Position numbers and translations under genes: made by a program. Shown here piece by piece: positions 1 through 9,144 of a DNA stretch of 64,000 nucleotides. Each line of letters starts with the position of its first letter. Position 1 is the stretch's first letter. Source of the DNA: Erwinia sp. SLM-02 (GTDB lineage Bacteria; Pseudomonadota; Gammaproteobacteria; Enterobacterales; Enterobacteriaceae); the NCBI RefSeq assembly GCF_037450285.1, contig NZ_JAQISN010000005.1, forward strand, positions 357,888-421,887, in the 5' to 3' direction. The notes under the pieces are model-generated. The model was not told the origin of the DNA, made no database searches, and saw nothing but the letters and a program-made list of their open reading frames with translations.

Positions 1-1
1 T

Positions 2-1267
2 GCAGCAAAGGACGCATTCCGTACCTACTCCCTGACCACGCCAGCTGAGCGTGCCGGTTTTCTTCAGCGCTTCCACGATGCGGTAGCCGCACGGGCGGAT
101 GAACATGTACAGGCCCTCGTCCAGGAATATGGCGGACCGGTGCAGATGGCGCAGTTCCTCGTCAAAGCCTCCTGCGACGCTATTCTGAGCGTAAAAGAAA
201 GTCTGAAAGACGTCCCCTTTAAAAAGATGGTCGGCCAGGCTGAAGTGTCTTTGCACCCCGTCGGTGTGGCAGGGCACATCACGCCATGGAACGCCAACAT
301 CATGTACTTCTGTAACAAGGCCGCAGCCGCGCTGGCAGCAGGCTGCACCGTGGTGACAAAACCCAGTGAAATGAGTGCCCTGCAGACTCAAGTATTAATG
401 GAGTGCGTGGACGCCGCAGGTCTGCCTGACGGCCTTATCAACATCGTTAATGGTCGCGGTGACGTGGTCGGCGTGGAACTGACGACCAACCCCGACGTCG
501 CTAAAATTTCCTTTACCGGCTCAACGGCCGTCGGCAAGAGCATAGCCGCTCGCGGCGCCGATACGTTGAAACGCGTGACGCTTGAACTGGGCGGTAAATC
601 AGCGCATATCGTTCTGGAAGATGCTGACCTGAACAAAGCACTGCCATTTATCCTTCAGTCAGGATTCATGAACAGCGGTCAGGCCTGCATTGCAGGCACG
701 CGAATTCTGGTGCCGGAAAGCCGCTATGATGAAATTACCACAGCACTGAAGCAGGCGGTTGAACATATCAAGGTCGGCCTGCCTCAGGAGGCTGATACAG
801 CGGTGGGTCCCCTGGTCTCCCGGACGCAGTTCAAGCGAGTGCAGGGCTATATTGAAACCGGTATTCAGGAAGGCGCTGAAATCCTTGCCGGGGGCCCGGG
901 ATATCCTGCCGGGCTGGAAGGCGGTAACTTTGTAAAGCCAACGATTTTTATTAACGTGACCAACGACATGTCCATCGCCCGTGAAGAAATTTTCGGACCG
1001 GTGCTATGCGTTATTGCTTATAAAGATGAGCAGGAAGCTATCGCGATTGCTAATGACTCACCCTATGGCCTGGCTGGCTACGTCAGTGGCGAAGATGCCG
1101 CCCGCGCGAAGAGGGTCGCAGAACAGATGCAGACTGGCGCGGTTTCGATCAATGCGTTTGCGCACACGCCATTTGCTCCATTCGGTGGCGTGAAGCAGTC
1201 GGGCATCGGAAGAGAGAACGGCCCTTACGGCATTCAAAGTTACCTGGAATATAAGACGATAGCGTGA
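2..1267 (+). CDS. NAD(P)-dependent aldehyde dehydrogenase, 5' end cut by the window
   Basis: The reading frame is open from base 2 with no start codon before the window edge, so the N-terminus is missing. The 421 or so visible residues carry the aldehyde dehydrogenase hallmarks in order: the Rossmann region with TPWNAN, KPSE and FTGSTAVG, the general-base glutamate in LELGGKSA, the catalytic cysteine in GQACIAG, and the late motif EEIFGPV. The protein would oxidise an aldehyde to its carboxylic acid with NAD(P)+ in the cytoplasm; the substrate cannot be told. A hairpin follows the stop codon, and the next gene has its own start 110 bases on, so this is probably the last gene of its transcript. 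Family assignment is secure. Confidence 0.93.
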   Translation, partial: AAKDAFRTYSLTTPAERAGFLQRFHDAVAARADEHVQALVQEYGGPVQMAQFLVKASCDAILSVKESLKDVPFKKMVGQAEVSLHPVGVAGHITPWNANIMYFCNKAAAALAAGCTVVTKPSEMSALQTQVLMECVDAAGLPDGLINIVNGRGDVVGVELTTNPDVAKISFTGSTAVGKSIAARGADTLKRVTLELGGKSAHIVLEDADLNKALPFILQSGFMNSGQACIAGTRILVPESRYDEITTALKQAVEHIKVGLPQEADTAVGPLVSRTQFKRVQGYIETGIQEGAEILAGGPGYPAGLEGGNFVKPTIFINVTNDMSIAREEIFGPVLCVIAYKDEQEAIAIANDSPYGLAGYVSGEDAARAKRVAEQMQTGAVSINAFAHTPFAPFGGVKQSGIGRENGPYGIQSYLEYKTIA

Positions 1268-1312
1268 AGCAACTCCCGGGGGCTGTTTCTGTAATAAATG
1301 TAACAGCCGAGC

Positions 1313-1344
1313 GCCCCTTCAGGTCTTTGATTGCCTGAAGGGGC
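1313..1344 (+). terminator. hairpin after the aldehyde dehydrogenase
   Basis: GCCCCTTCAGG (1313-1323) pairs perfectly with CCTGAAGGGGC (1334-1344) across a 10-base loop, and is followed by ATTTATA. It lies 45 bases after the stop codon. The U-tract is short, so termination efficiency is uncertain. Confidence 0.6.
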
Positions 1345-1376
1345 ATTTATACGAAGTCAAACAGTCAGGATTCATT

Positions 1377-2051
1377 ATGAACATTTTAATCTATGGCGCT
1401 TCCGGTATGGTCGGCCAGGGCGTGTTACGCGAGTGTCTGAAAGCAGGTGATGTGGAAACAGTCACTGTCATTGTTCGTTCTCCCCTGACGGAGAAGCACC
1501 CCAGGCTTGTACAGGTGGTCACTGATGACCTCATCTCACCCTTGACTGACGCAAATGCGTCTAAAAAATGGGATGCCTGTTTTTTTTGTCTCGGTGTCAG
1601 TGCTTCCGGCCTGTCAGAGGAGGAATACTGTCGCCTTACATATAAACTGACGCTTGACGTCGCCGCTCATCTGGTGCGCTTAAACCCTGCCATGACCTTT
1701 ATTTATGTCTCAGGTGCAGGGACCGACAGTTCTGAAAAAGGGAAAAGCATGTGGGCAAGAGTTAAGGGCAAAACTGAAAATGCCCTGCTCAGGCAGGGCT
1801 TTGCAACCGCATTGATGTTTCGCCCGGCAATAATACAGCCGCTTAACGGTATCCAATCCAAAACTGCTGCCTACAGAATTTTTTATAGTGCCCTGGGACC
1901 GTTCTTTTCATTACTTAAACGCCTCTTCCCGGACAGCATTCTTACCACTGAAGAAATGGGTAAAGCAATGCTGAATGCTGCCCGCTATGGCTTCGATAAG
2001 CCTGTGCTGGAAAAGCAGGATATCAGCCGAATCGCCAGAAGATATCGTTAA
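1377..2051 (+). CDS. NAD(P)-binding Rossmann-fold (epimerase/HTATIP2-like) protein
   Basis: A 224-residue protein that opens with a dinucleotide-binding motif, YGASGMVGQGVL (about residues 5-16), typical of atypical short-chain dehydrogenases (NmrA/HTATIP2-like). The middle has FIYVSGAGTD and a downstream lysine-containing helix (WARVKGKTENAL), the region that in this family aligns with the catalytic Ser-Tyr-Lys area. No signal peptide or membrane segment is seen. Its role is unknown; proteins of this family bind NADP and act as reductases or redox sensors. It has its own start after a terminator-like hairpin and no same-strand partner downstream. Confidence 0.8.
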   Translation: MNILIYGASGMVGQGVLRECLKAGDVETVTVIVRSPLTEKHPRLVQVVTDDLISPLTDANASKKWDACFFCLGVSASGLSEEEYCRLTYKLTLDVAAHLVRLNPAMTFIYVSGAGTDSSEKGKSMWARVKGKTENALLRQGFATALMFRPAIIQPLNGIQSKTAAYRIFYSALGPFFSLLKRLFPDSILTTEEMGKAMLNAARYGFDKPVLEKQDISRIARRYR

Positions 2052-2232
2052 ATCCTGTGGATTCATTTTGCTCAGCGGAAAAGTCGTTCAGGCTTCAATA
2101 AAGTGCGTTCGATGTAAATGAATACATTCTTAAGCTACAGCCACACACTTTTTAATGAATCGATTTCACCAGGATAAAGTCATGTTAGTCCCCCAGGGCG
2201 GCCCATCAGGCCGCTTCACCGTTGAGGAGGGA

Positions 2233-4038
2233 TCAGGACAGCGCCTGCGCGGCGCAAATCAGCGCCAGATGGCTTAGCCCCTGCGGCAGGTTGCCGCGCC
2301 AGGTGCCGCTACGAACATCGAACATTTCATTAAAGGTTTCCACATTCCCCTGCTCGCATAACGTATCCAGGATCGTCCGCATCGCCTGTTCGGCGTCACT
2401 TCGCTCCCCCATCGAAGCCAGCGCCTCTACCAGCCAGAACGAGCACGCCACAAAGGTGCTTTCTTCCTTTTCCACCCCGCTATAGCGATACAGCATCGGG
2501 CTGTTATGGCCGAGTTCACGATATATCGCACGGTAGGTCGCCAGCATTCGCTGAGGGTTAACGCTGTTACCATAGTGATGAACCAGCGCCATTGACGCAT
2601 CCAGACGGTCATCGCTGCCCCGATAGAACAGATAGGCCTGCAGATTTTCCGACCAGCAGTGTTCTTCCACCCAGTCACGAATACGATCCCGTTCCCGCTG
2701 CCAGCGCTCAATCCAGGTCGATTCGATATGCTTCTCTTTTGCCAGCTCCACCGCTCTGTCAAGCGCCAGCCAGCAGGCCATTTTCGATTGGGTGTAATGC
2801 TGTTCTTCAGGCAGCTCCCAGATACCTGAATCCTTCTGTCGCCAGCTGTCTGCACAGCAGTTCGCCAGTTCCGCCAGCATGCGCGATGTGGAAAGGTCGA
2901 GTACGTGGCCTGCCTCAATAAACAGCCGGGCGGTGGCCAGCATGTCACCATACATACTGAGCTGCACCTGGTCGCGCGCGTTATTACCGATGCGGACAGG
3001 TTTTGATCCCCGGTATCCTGAGAGTTCGGGGTAGCGTTCTTCAGGGACGAGTTCGCCGTCCAGGGTGTAGCAGGCACGCAGCTTAACCCCATGACGAATG
3101 ATTGTCTGCGACAGCCACGAATAGGCCGCCTTACAATCTTCGAGCGCCCCGATATAAACAAAGGCTTTGATGATCAGGCAGGCATCACGTACCCAGGCAT
3201 AGCGATAATCGTAGTTTTTCTCCCCACCTATCCCTTCAGGTAACGAGGTAGTCGCCGCCGCTGCCAGCGCTCCCGTTGGCGAGTACCATAAAAACTTAAG
3301 CGCCAGCGCCGAACGCTTGACGTAATCGTCATAGCGCCCGCGATAGCTCAGGCCCCGCGACCAGTCGCACCAGGCCTCGTGGCTGGTTTCAATTCGTTTA
3401 TCAATTGCATCGATAGCGGGGATCGCCAGCGGCTCGCCCTCGGTCACCAGTAATGCAATCAGCGACCGGCTACCCGGGCGGGTAGTCACACTGGCGATGA
3501 TTTCCTCATCATCGCAGCGCGTTACGATGACATCATCGCTGGTGCGCAGCATCGCCATAAGATCGGCGATATGAAAGACCGTGCCCTGCGGAGTTTCCGC
3601 CATCCACGGAGAGCGCGTCTCGGCCGCCGTACCAAACCGCAGATGCAGATCGAGCGTAACCGTGCCTTCAATCCCTTCCACCCGACGAGCCAGTTCGCTC
3701 CACGGCAGTCTGCCCGCCAGCGTGCTGTTAATCGACTCGGTTAATAACAGGGATCCGGTATCGGTTTCAAAGCGGGTTTCCAGCACATTGCTGTCAGGGC
3801 GATAGTGGCGTTCAACCCTGTACGGTGCGGACGGCTCCAGCTTAAAAAAACCGCCGATGGACGCGTCCAGCATTTGGTCAAAAAGAGGGGGAGAATCCAG
3901 ATTGGGCGCGCACCACCAGTCAATCGACCCGTCCGGCGCGATAAGTGCAACCGATCGGCCTTCGCCGATGGCGGCGTAATCACCTAATTCGGCAAAACCC
4001 TCCACCCGAAGGGGTGAATGATAAATCGTATTGTTCAT
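2233..4038 (-). CDS. glycoside hydrolase family 15 protein (glucoamylase/trehalase-like)
   Basis: 601 residues, matching the bacterial GH15 architecture: an N-terminal beta-sandwich region beginning GDYAAIGEGRSVALIAPDGSIDWWC, then an (alpha/alpha)6 barrel with the signature NYDYRYAWVRDACL and, near the C-terminus, GVEKEESTFVACSFWLVEAL, where the family has a catalytic glutamate. Bacterial members hydrolyse alpha-glucosidic bonds in oligosaccharides or trehalose; no signal peptide is seen, so a cytoplasmic role is likely. It follows the SDR gene by 71 bases on the same strand. The SDR-GH15 pairing, with a general-stress-type SDR, suggests an osmotic or stationary-phase role; that is inference. 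Confidence 0.88.
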   Translation of the reverse strand: MNNTIYHSPLRVEGFAELGDYAAIGEGRSVALIAPDGSIDWWCAPNLDSPPLFDQMLDASIGGFFKLEPSAPYRVERHYRPDSNVLETRFETDTGSLLLTESINSTLAGRLPWSELARRVEGIEGTVTLDLHLRFGTAAETRSPWMAETPQGTVFHIADLMAMLRTSDDVIVTRCDDEEIIASVTTRPGSRSLIALLVTEGEPLAIPAIDAIDKRIETSHEAWCDWSRGLSYRGRYDDYVKRSALALKFLWYSPTGALAAAATTSLPEGIGGEKNYDYRYAWVRDACLIIKAFVYIGALEDCKAAYSWLSQTIIRHGVKLRACYTLDGELVPEERYPELSGYRGSKPVRIGNNARDQVQLSMYGDMLATARLFIEAGHVLDLSTSRMLAELANCCADSWRQKDSGIWELPEEQHYTQSKMACWLALDRAVELAKEKHIESTWIERWQRERDRIRDWVEEHCWSENLQAYLFYRGSDDRLDASMALVHHYGNSVNPQRMLATYRAIYRELGHNSPMLYRYSGVEKEESTFVACSFWLVEALASMGERSDAEQAMRTILDTLCEQGNVETFNEMFDVRSGTWRGNLPQGLSHLALICAAQALS

Positions 4039-4109
4039 TGTCTGTCGTCCCTGCCGCTGTGAATCAATACGTGGCCGCGAAGGCCACGCAACAACTGATT
4101 AACTTCCGC

Positions 4110-4997
4110 CTACAGCGTGCCGGTACCGCCATCCGAGCACCACACCTGACCGGAGGTGTAGCTGCTTTCTACCGACGCCATCGTCACGTAGAGCGCGGCT
4201 ATTTCCGCCGGCTGGCCGGGGCGGCCGAGCGGGGCCGAAGCGCCAAACTCTTTCACTTTCTCCTGCGGTTGCCCGCCGCTGGACTGAAGTGGCGTCCAGT
4301 AAGGGCCTGGTGCGACGGCGTTAACGCGAATGCCTTCTTTACCCAACTGTTTTGCCAGCGATTTGGTAAAGGCAACAATACTTGCTTTGGTCTGCGCGTA
4401 ATCCAGCAGAATTTCGCTGGGCTTAAAGGCCTGGACCGAGCTGGTATTTATAATTGACGCGCCGCGCGGAAGATATTCCAGCGCCGCTTTGGTTATCCAG
4501 AACATGGCGTAAACATTGGTTTTAAATGTCGCGTCAAAATCTTCCGTGCTTAATGTCCGAATGGATTCGTTATATTGCTGGCGCCCTGCGTTATTGACCA
4601 GAATATCCAGCCCGCCGAGTTTTTCAGCGGCCTCTTTTACCAGCTGCTGACAAAATGCTTCGCTCCGAATATCGCCAGGCAGCGCAATGGCCTTGCGCCC
4701 TTCCGCTTCGATCAGGCGGATAACTTCCGCAGCGTCCGGCTCCTCTTCCGGCAGATAACCGATTGCCACATCAGCCCCTTCACGGGCGTAGGCAATTGCC
4801 ACCGCCCGGCCAATACCGGAGTCGCCGCCGGTGATTAACGCTTTGCGCCCGGCAAGGCGACCGCTGCCCTTATAGCTTTTTTCCCCGTGATCCGGCACCG
4901 GGATCATTTTACTGGCCAGCCCCGGCATCGGCTGAGGCTGTTCGACGAAGGGAGGTACAGGGTAGTCAACAGGATTAAGATTCTTGTGAGTAGGCAT
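4110..4997 (-). CDS. yghA: SDR family oxidoreductase, YghA-like
   Basis: 295 residues with the long N-terminal extension (PVPPFVEQPQPMPGLASKM) characteristic of the E. coli YghA / Bacillus GSP39 branch of short-chain dehydrogenases. The cofactor motif TGGDSGIGRA, the NNAG motif, and the catalytic Ser-Tyr-Lys set (NTSSVQAF followed by DYAQTKAS) are all present. It should be an NAD(P)-dependent alcohol/aldehyde reductase; the physiological substrate is not known for YghA. It is the first gene of a probable two-gene unit with the GH15 hydrolase. Confidence 0.88.
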   Translation of the reverse strand: MPTHKNLNPVDYPVPPFVEQPQPMPGLASKMIPVPDHGEKSYKGSGRLAGRKALITGGDSGIGRAVAIAYAREGADVAIGYLPEEEPDAAEVIRLIEAEGRKAIALPGDIRSEAFCQQLVKEAAEKLGGLDILVNNAGRQQYNESIRTLSTEDFDATFKTNVYAMFWITKAALEYLPRGASIINTSSVQAFKPSEILLDYAQTKASIVAFTKSLAKQLGKEGIRVNAVAPGPYWTPLQSSGGQPQEKVKEFGASAPLGRPGQPAEIAALYVTMASVESSYTSGQVWCSDGGTGTL

Positions 4998-5355
4998 GTA
5001 TTCTCCTTCATTTTTTCAGTGAGGTTTAAGCCTGGCACAGATATTCATTTTCACAATAAAAAACCGTGTTCAGATATTAACCGTTAAATTCATATCCACT
5101 TAAAAAAAACAAAAGTAAATAACAAAATCCTGTCAACTAACGTGCTAACGCACGTTTAACATCCAATAAATTCGACAGATCAATATCTGTAAGTGTCACA
5201 CACCAAGATATTATCATCGGGGTGAGTGATTAACATTTAGCCTGTAGTGAATTTAATAAAATAAGATCCAGGATAATATGAAGTAAGGCAGGCGGTGATA
5301 ATCAGGAAGTGAAAAATGGTGTTTCGCGGGAAATAAAATGGGCAGGCCGCCGTCA
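4998..5355. other. AT-rich intergenic region with a small dyad
   Basis: No convincing gene. It must hold the promoter of the yghA-like gene and the 3' end of the ycgZ transcript. One perfect inverted repeat is visible: AACGTGC (5139-5145), TAAC, GCACGTT (5150-5156). It could be an operator or a weak hairpin; there is no U-tract on either side. Confidence 0.5.
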
Positions 5356-5595
5356 CTATCGGCCAAAGAGTTTGCCAAGAAGATCTCGCAGATGCATCAG
5401 TTCAGTCTCATCCGTTGTGGCGTCGAGTCGAACGATCAGCTTAAGACATACGGAAGTACAGCTAAGATTTTTCCCCTGACGGAGTATTTCTACGGTGATT
5501 TTTCCAAGAATCTCAATTTGATACGGGTGAGTGACCCGGCAAAAATAACTGCTAATCCCGCCGGATTTTTCCGGAAGAATGCCATCTTGATGCAT
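5356..5595 (-). CDS. ycgZ: YcgZ-like small regulatory protein
   Basis: 79 residues. The middle and C-terminus (ILGKITVEILRQGKNLS, then CLKLIVRL, ending DLLGKLFGR) follow E. coli YcgZ, and the start MHQDGILPEKSGGISSYF matches the YcgZ N-terminal pattern. In E. coli YcgZ belongs to the ycgZ-ymgA-ariR-ymgC operon that is controlled by the MerR-type repressor BluR (YcgE) and acts through the Rcs phosphorelay on colanic acid and biofilm. Here it is the last of three small genes on the minus strand, separated by 230 bases from the previous one, so it may have its own promoter. Confidence 0.78.
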   Translation of the reverse strand: MHQDGILPEKSGGISSYFCRVTHPYQIEILGKITVEILRQGKNLSCTSVCLKLIVRLDATTDETELMHLRDLLGKLFGR

Positions 5596-5825
5596 AGGAA
5601 GTCCTGGTTAAAAAAGTGGGCGATGCCGCAAAATAACTGATGCCCGTGTTCAAGTACAGTAGAGATTGTTGTTGGCCGTACGCCAGACGATGAAGGTTTT
5701 TAGTTTCTGAGTAATCTGAGGAATGGGTCTCGCATGGATTGCTGAAGTGAAGGTTGAGGAGACCCAAACTCAGTTGTAGTGAAGATTAATGAATTTAAGG
5801 GGTTAAACTTTAAATTGTGAAGGTA

Positions 5826-6023
5826 TCAATGCATCAAACGGGCCAGAAATTTTATCGCTTCCCGACAGGCGTTAACAAAATCTGGTTCTTCAGTATTTTG
5901 CGCCATCCTGTGGAGCTCATTGATTATCTCATGAACGGTCAGCGGCTGGTCCGGCTTAAGCAGTCGTGTTACAACCGTTCCTATAGCGACATAGATATCT
6001 TCAGTGGTAGTGTCATCTATCAC
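5826..6023 (-). CDS. YmgA/AriR(YmgB)-family small protein
   Basis: 65 residues, acidic N-terminus, with the helix pattern VAIGTVVTRLLKPDQPLTVHEIINELHRM shared with the YmgB/AriR biofilm-regulator family. Those E. coli proteins are all-helical dimers linked to acid resistance and biofilm. Assignment rests on helix pattern, size and the neighbouring YcgZ-like gene, so the exact member cannot be named. A good -10 hexamer lies about 30 bases upstream. Confidence 0.6.
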   Translation of the reverse strand: MIDDTTTEDIYVAIGTVVTRLLKPDQPLTVHEIINELHRMAQNTEEPDFVNACREAIKFLARLMH

Positions 6024-6049
6024 AAAACCTCTCTAGACAGGTGGACAAG

Positions 6050-6085
6050 TGTTTATTATAGCACAATCCAGTTTATTGTGCTGAC
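6050..6085 (-). promoter_or_regulatory. candidate promoter for the small AriR-like gene
   Basis: On the minus strand a consensus TATAAT (plus-strand ATTATA at 6055-6060) lies about 30 bases before the start codon of the 65-residue gene. The -35 region is poor. The position inside a cluster of small regulator genes suggests independent expression of the second gene. Confidence 0.45.
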
Positions 6086-6127
6086 TGGCGCCCTGCCAGC
6101 ATTGCTTATCGACTGTGTTAAGCGGCG

Positions 6128-6385
6128 TTAGTGGATCTGCTGTCGTGAAGGTACATCAGCGGACGAACTGTCTTTTTCCCCGGAACTGTTCAGCCTTTCC
6201 GACCGGATTTCTTTTATTGCACGTACTGCCGCATTGACGCGATCTTCATCAAGTTCGTTAGCAACGATCGCATGAAGTTTGGCCAATAGCGAATGCCACG
6301 TGATGGCGGCGTTGTCATTGAGCAACTCCGTGACAGCTTCACCAATAATGTGCTCTGTCATTTTTTCATCTGAATGATTATTCAT
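6128..6385 (-). CDS. YmgA/AriR-family small protein
   Basis: 85 residues. The central segment IIGEAVTELLNDNAAITWHSLLAKLHAIV is the same helix-turn-helix-like pattern found in the neighbouring 65-residue protein, and the pair look like diverged duplicates. The C-terminal 25 residues are Ser/Arg-rich and probably disordered. It is first in the row of three minus-strand small genes. By analogy with E. coli it may be a connector to the Rcs pathway. No dedicated BluR/BluF genes are present in the window. Confidence 0.6.
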   Translation of the reverse strand: MNNHSDEKMTEHIIGEAVTELLNDNAAITWHSLLAKLHAIVANELDEDRVNAAVRAIKEIRSERLNSSGEKDSSSADVPSRQQIH

Positions 6386-6532
6386 CGGTCAATTCCTGTA
6401 ACGTGTTTACCGCGAAGCTTAACATAAACTCAAAATAAAGATGCCAGACCAATCACCCGCACCGTGCTGAACCTGTGGATCAGGAGGCTAAACGAAAAGG
6501 GCTAAGCCTCCATTTACCTTTGTTATCTGTTT

Positions 6533-7930
6533 TTAAACATATCCCCCGCCCGCCAGCGGCTGGCTGGCATTTTTCAGGACATTATTCAGCCGCTGCAATG
6601 CATTAGAAAGCTGGGAGAGATCCCGCGCGCCGCCGAGTGAAATCCGGATACCGGACAGCACGCCGCCAACGGGTGAGAACACATACGATGGCGTAATCCC
6701 CAGCCCGACCTTCGCCGCCGAATGCACCAGTGAATGGGGATCGAATCCCGCTTCTCCCTCCAACCAGACGTGGAGCCCGAACGGGCTGGAGACAATTTTT
6801 CCGGGCAGAATACTGTTCGCCAGAGCCACGCGCTGAGCGTTTTCCTGCCGCAGTTCCTGCAGCAGCGCCATCGCCGCGCCGGTATGGATCCAGTCCGCCG
6901 TCACCGCCAGCATCAGCGGATTAGCAATCAGCACGTTGGCACGAATAACCCCCGCCAGCGGTTCCCAGGATGTGGACTCGGGGCAGATTACCCAGGCCAC
7001 GCGTACGCCCGGGGTCAGGCATTTCGACAGCGTGGACACATACCAGCTATTGTGCGGTGCCAGCGTGGCAATCGGTGCAGACGGCTCATCCGGCAGCAGG
7101 CCGTAAGGGTCATCCTCGATCAGCGTCAGATTATGCGCTATCAGCGCCGCCGCAATCGCCTTACGTCGCTCTAAGGAGACGGTCATCGCCGTCGGATTGT
7201 GGATCGTCGGGTTGAGATAAACCACCTTCGCGCCGTAGGTCTTGCAGGCGTGGACCAGCCCGTCGGGGTCCATCCCCTGCTCATCCACCGCCACGGTGAC
7301 AATCTGCAGGTTGTGCTGGCGGGCGGCGGAGATAAATCCCGGGTAAGTCAGTTCATCCGTCACCACCACGTCGCCGGGTTTGGTCAGTAGAGAAAGCAAC
7401 GCACTGATGGCCGTCTGCGCCCCCGGGCAGGCCACAACCCGCTGGCTGTCGAACTCACCGAGCAGGGGCTTCAGCCACTTCACCGCCGCGTTGCGCTCCA
7501 CCGCCGAACCGGCCCCCACGTGATAGGTCATCAGCGACTCCGCATCAGTTGAGGACTGCAGGCGTTCCAGGGAGCGGCTTATCAGCGGCAGTATTTTTGC
7601 CGATCCCGGCGGCGTATTCATGCTCAGGTCGATATGCGACAGCGTATCCGGCTGGTAAGAGATAAACGATCCCCTACCGCTCGCCGCCTGCGTCAGGTTC
7701 CTTTCGCGCAGGTCATTGTAGGCGCGGGTGACCGTGGTCAAATCCACCCTCAGTAATTCCGCCAGCTCGCGCTGGGTCGGCATCCGGTCGCCGGGCAACA
7801 GCTCTCCGGCATCAATGGCCGCGGTCACCATATTGATGATTTGCTTATATCTTGCCCCGTTGCCCGGCTTTATCGGATAGATCCAGTGGGTTTTTATCGA
7901 GCTTGTCTTCTTTTTTTCGGCAAATGACAT
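6533..7930 (-). CDS. MocR-type (GntR-HTH/aminotransferase) transcriptional regulator
   Basis: 465 residues: an N-terminal GntR winged helix (about residues 20-90, including GDRMPTQRELAELL and LTTVTRAYNDLRER) fused to a class I aminotransferase fold. The PLP-binding lysine is in YVSTLSKCLTPGVRV, and NPTIHNPTAM is the substrate/PLP segment. MocR proteins use PLP chemistry to sense an amine or amino-acid ligand and regulate a neighbouring gene. The neighbour here is the divergent cyoABCD operon, 240 bases away, which is an unusual target; the regulator may instead control only itself. Confidence 0.9.
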   Translation of the reverse strand: MSFAEKKKTSSIKTHWIYPIKPGNGARYKQIINMVTAAIDAGELLPGDRMPTQRELAELLRVDLTTVTRAYNDLRERNLTQAASGRGSFISYQPDTLSHIDLSMNTPPGSAKILPLISRSLERLQSSTDAESLMTYHVGAGSAVERNAAVKWLKPLLGEFDSQRVVACPGAQTAISALLSLLTKPGDVVVTDELTYPGFISAARQHNLQIVTVAVDEQGMDPDGLVHACKTYGAKVVYLNPTIHNPTAMTVSLERRKAIAAALIAHNLTLIEDDPYGLLPDEPSAPIATLAPHNSWYVSTLSKCLTPGVRVAWVICPESTSWEPLAGVIRANVLIANPLMLAVTADWIHTGAAMALLQELRQENAQRVALANSILPGKIVSSPFGLHVWLEGEAGFDPHSLVHSAAKVGLGITPSYVFSPVGGVLSGIRISLGGARDLSQLSNALQRLNNVLKNASQPLAGGGYV

Positions 7931-7949
7931 AGATCACCCTTTAAAATAC

Positions 7950-8017
7950 CCATACAAAAGAGTATAAAAAGCGCCTGTTGTTGCAAATAAAATGCATTTA
8001 ATCGCTATCTTGTATGG
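7950..8017. promoter_or_regulatory. candidate MocR operator half-sites between mocR-type gene and cyoA
   Basis: CCATACAA (7950-7957) and its exact inverse TTGTATGG (8010-8017) bracket an AT-rich promoter region between the divergent genes. Widely spaced half-sites are a feature of MocR operators, so these are good candidates for binding by the adjacent regulator. Confidence 0.45.
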
Positions 8018-8200
8018 ATTTTGTTGGCATATAAACACAAAACCAAAATGAGGATAACAAATTGATAACAGGGTCGACTGTAAATGGTGTGAAGCAGACA
8101 GCTTTGAAAGCGCTGTCTGAGCACCGCGTATTGCCAGAAGGATACAACATTTCGCCTGCGGGACTCTGCATAAATGCGAAAAAATTATAGGGTATTCAGG

Positions 8201-9127
8201 ATGTTAAAAAACACAATTAAATCAATTAAGGCAATGATTGTTCTGGCAATTATCCCCTTAATGACCGGCTGTAGCTGGACGCTGTTTGACTCCAGGGGGC
8301 AGGTGGGAAAAGAGCAGAGCAACCTGATTATCACCGCGATCCTGCTGATGCTGATCGTGGTTATCCCGGCCATTCTGATGACCTTTGCCTTTGCATGGCG
8401 CTATCGTGCGGGGAACAAACGGGCGAAATACACCCCAGAATGGGCGCATTCCACCCGTGTTGAGGTGGTTGTCTGGGGCGTGCCGCTGATTATCATTATC
8501 GCGCTGGCGGTAATTGTATGGATTAGTACCCACCGCCTCGATCCCTACAAGCCGCTTGAATCTTCAAAACCCCCGCTGACGGTTGAAGTGATCGCCACCG
8601 ACTGGAAATGGGTCTTCATCTACCCGGAAGAAAACATTGCCACGGTCAACGAACTTTATATTCCGGTCGACCGCCCGGTTTCCTTCCAGATCACCTCTGA
8701 CTCCACGATGAATACCTTCTTCATTCCGCAGCTGGGCGGGCAGATTTATGCCATGGCCGGCATGCGTACCCAACTGAACCTTATCGCCGATGAAACCGGT
8801 CAGTTTGACGGCATCTCCGGCAACTTCAGCGGTCCGGGGTTCTCAGATATGAAGTTCATCACCCACTCGACTTCGGACGCCGACTTCCAGAGCTGGGTCA
8901 GCGGGATTAAAGCGCAGAACCATCCGCTGAGCTTCAGCGGCTTTAAAACGCTGGCCCTGCCCTCCGTAAAACATCCGGTTGAGCATTTCTCCCACGTTGA
9001 ACCGGGGCTGTTCCAGCGAATTATCGACCAGTACATGGACTCCGGTATGGACCGGCACGCAGATGACGCGCATGCCGGCATGAGTATGGGTTCAGCCGAA
9101 ATGCATATGAGCCATACAGGCGAATAA
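8201..9127 (+). CDS. cyoA: cytochrome o ubiquinol oxidase subunit II
   Basis: 308 residues from ATG 8201 (an in-frame ATG at 8174 is less likely and has no ribosome site). A lipoprotein signal ends in LMTGC, two membrane helices follow, then a cupredoxin domain (WKWVFIYPEENIATVNEL, NTFFIPQLGGQIYAMAGM, SGPGFSDMKF) that lacks the CuA cysteine ligands, as expected for a quinol rather than cytochrome c oxidase. The C-terminus is His/Met-rich (HADDAHAGMSMGSAEMHMSH), possibly metal-binding. It docks with subunit I in the inner membrane and helps form the quinol site. First gene of cyoABCD. Confidence 0.95.
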   Translation: MLKNTIKSIKAMIVLAIIPLMTGCSWTLFDSRGQVGKEQSNLIITAILLMLIVVIPAILMTFAFAWRYRAGNKRAKYTPEWAHSTRVEVVVWGVPLIIIIALAVIVWISTHRLDPYKPLESSKPPLTVEVIATDWKWVFIYPEENIATVNELYIPVDRPVSFQITSDSTMNTFFIPQLGGQIYAMAGMRTQLNLIADETGQFDGISGNFSGPGFSDMKFITHSTSDADFQSWVSGIKAQNHPLSFSGFKTLALPSVKHPVEHFSHVEPGLFQRIIDQYMDSGMDRHADDAHAGMSMGSAEMHMSHTGE

Positions 9128-9144
9128 GAACGATGGAGCAAGCG

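Noticed and set aside
5552..5767. 71-codon minus-strand frame upstream of ycgZ
   Set aside because: Overlaps the ycgZ start region, no ribosome site, unnatural composition.
5817..6131. 104-codon plus-strand frame over the AriR-like gene
   Set aside because: The minus-strand 65-residue protein has a family-like helix pattern and a promoter; this frame has neither.
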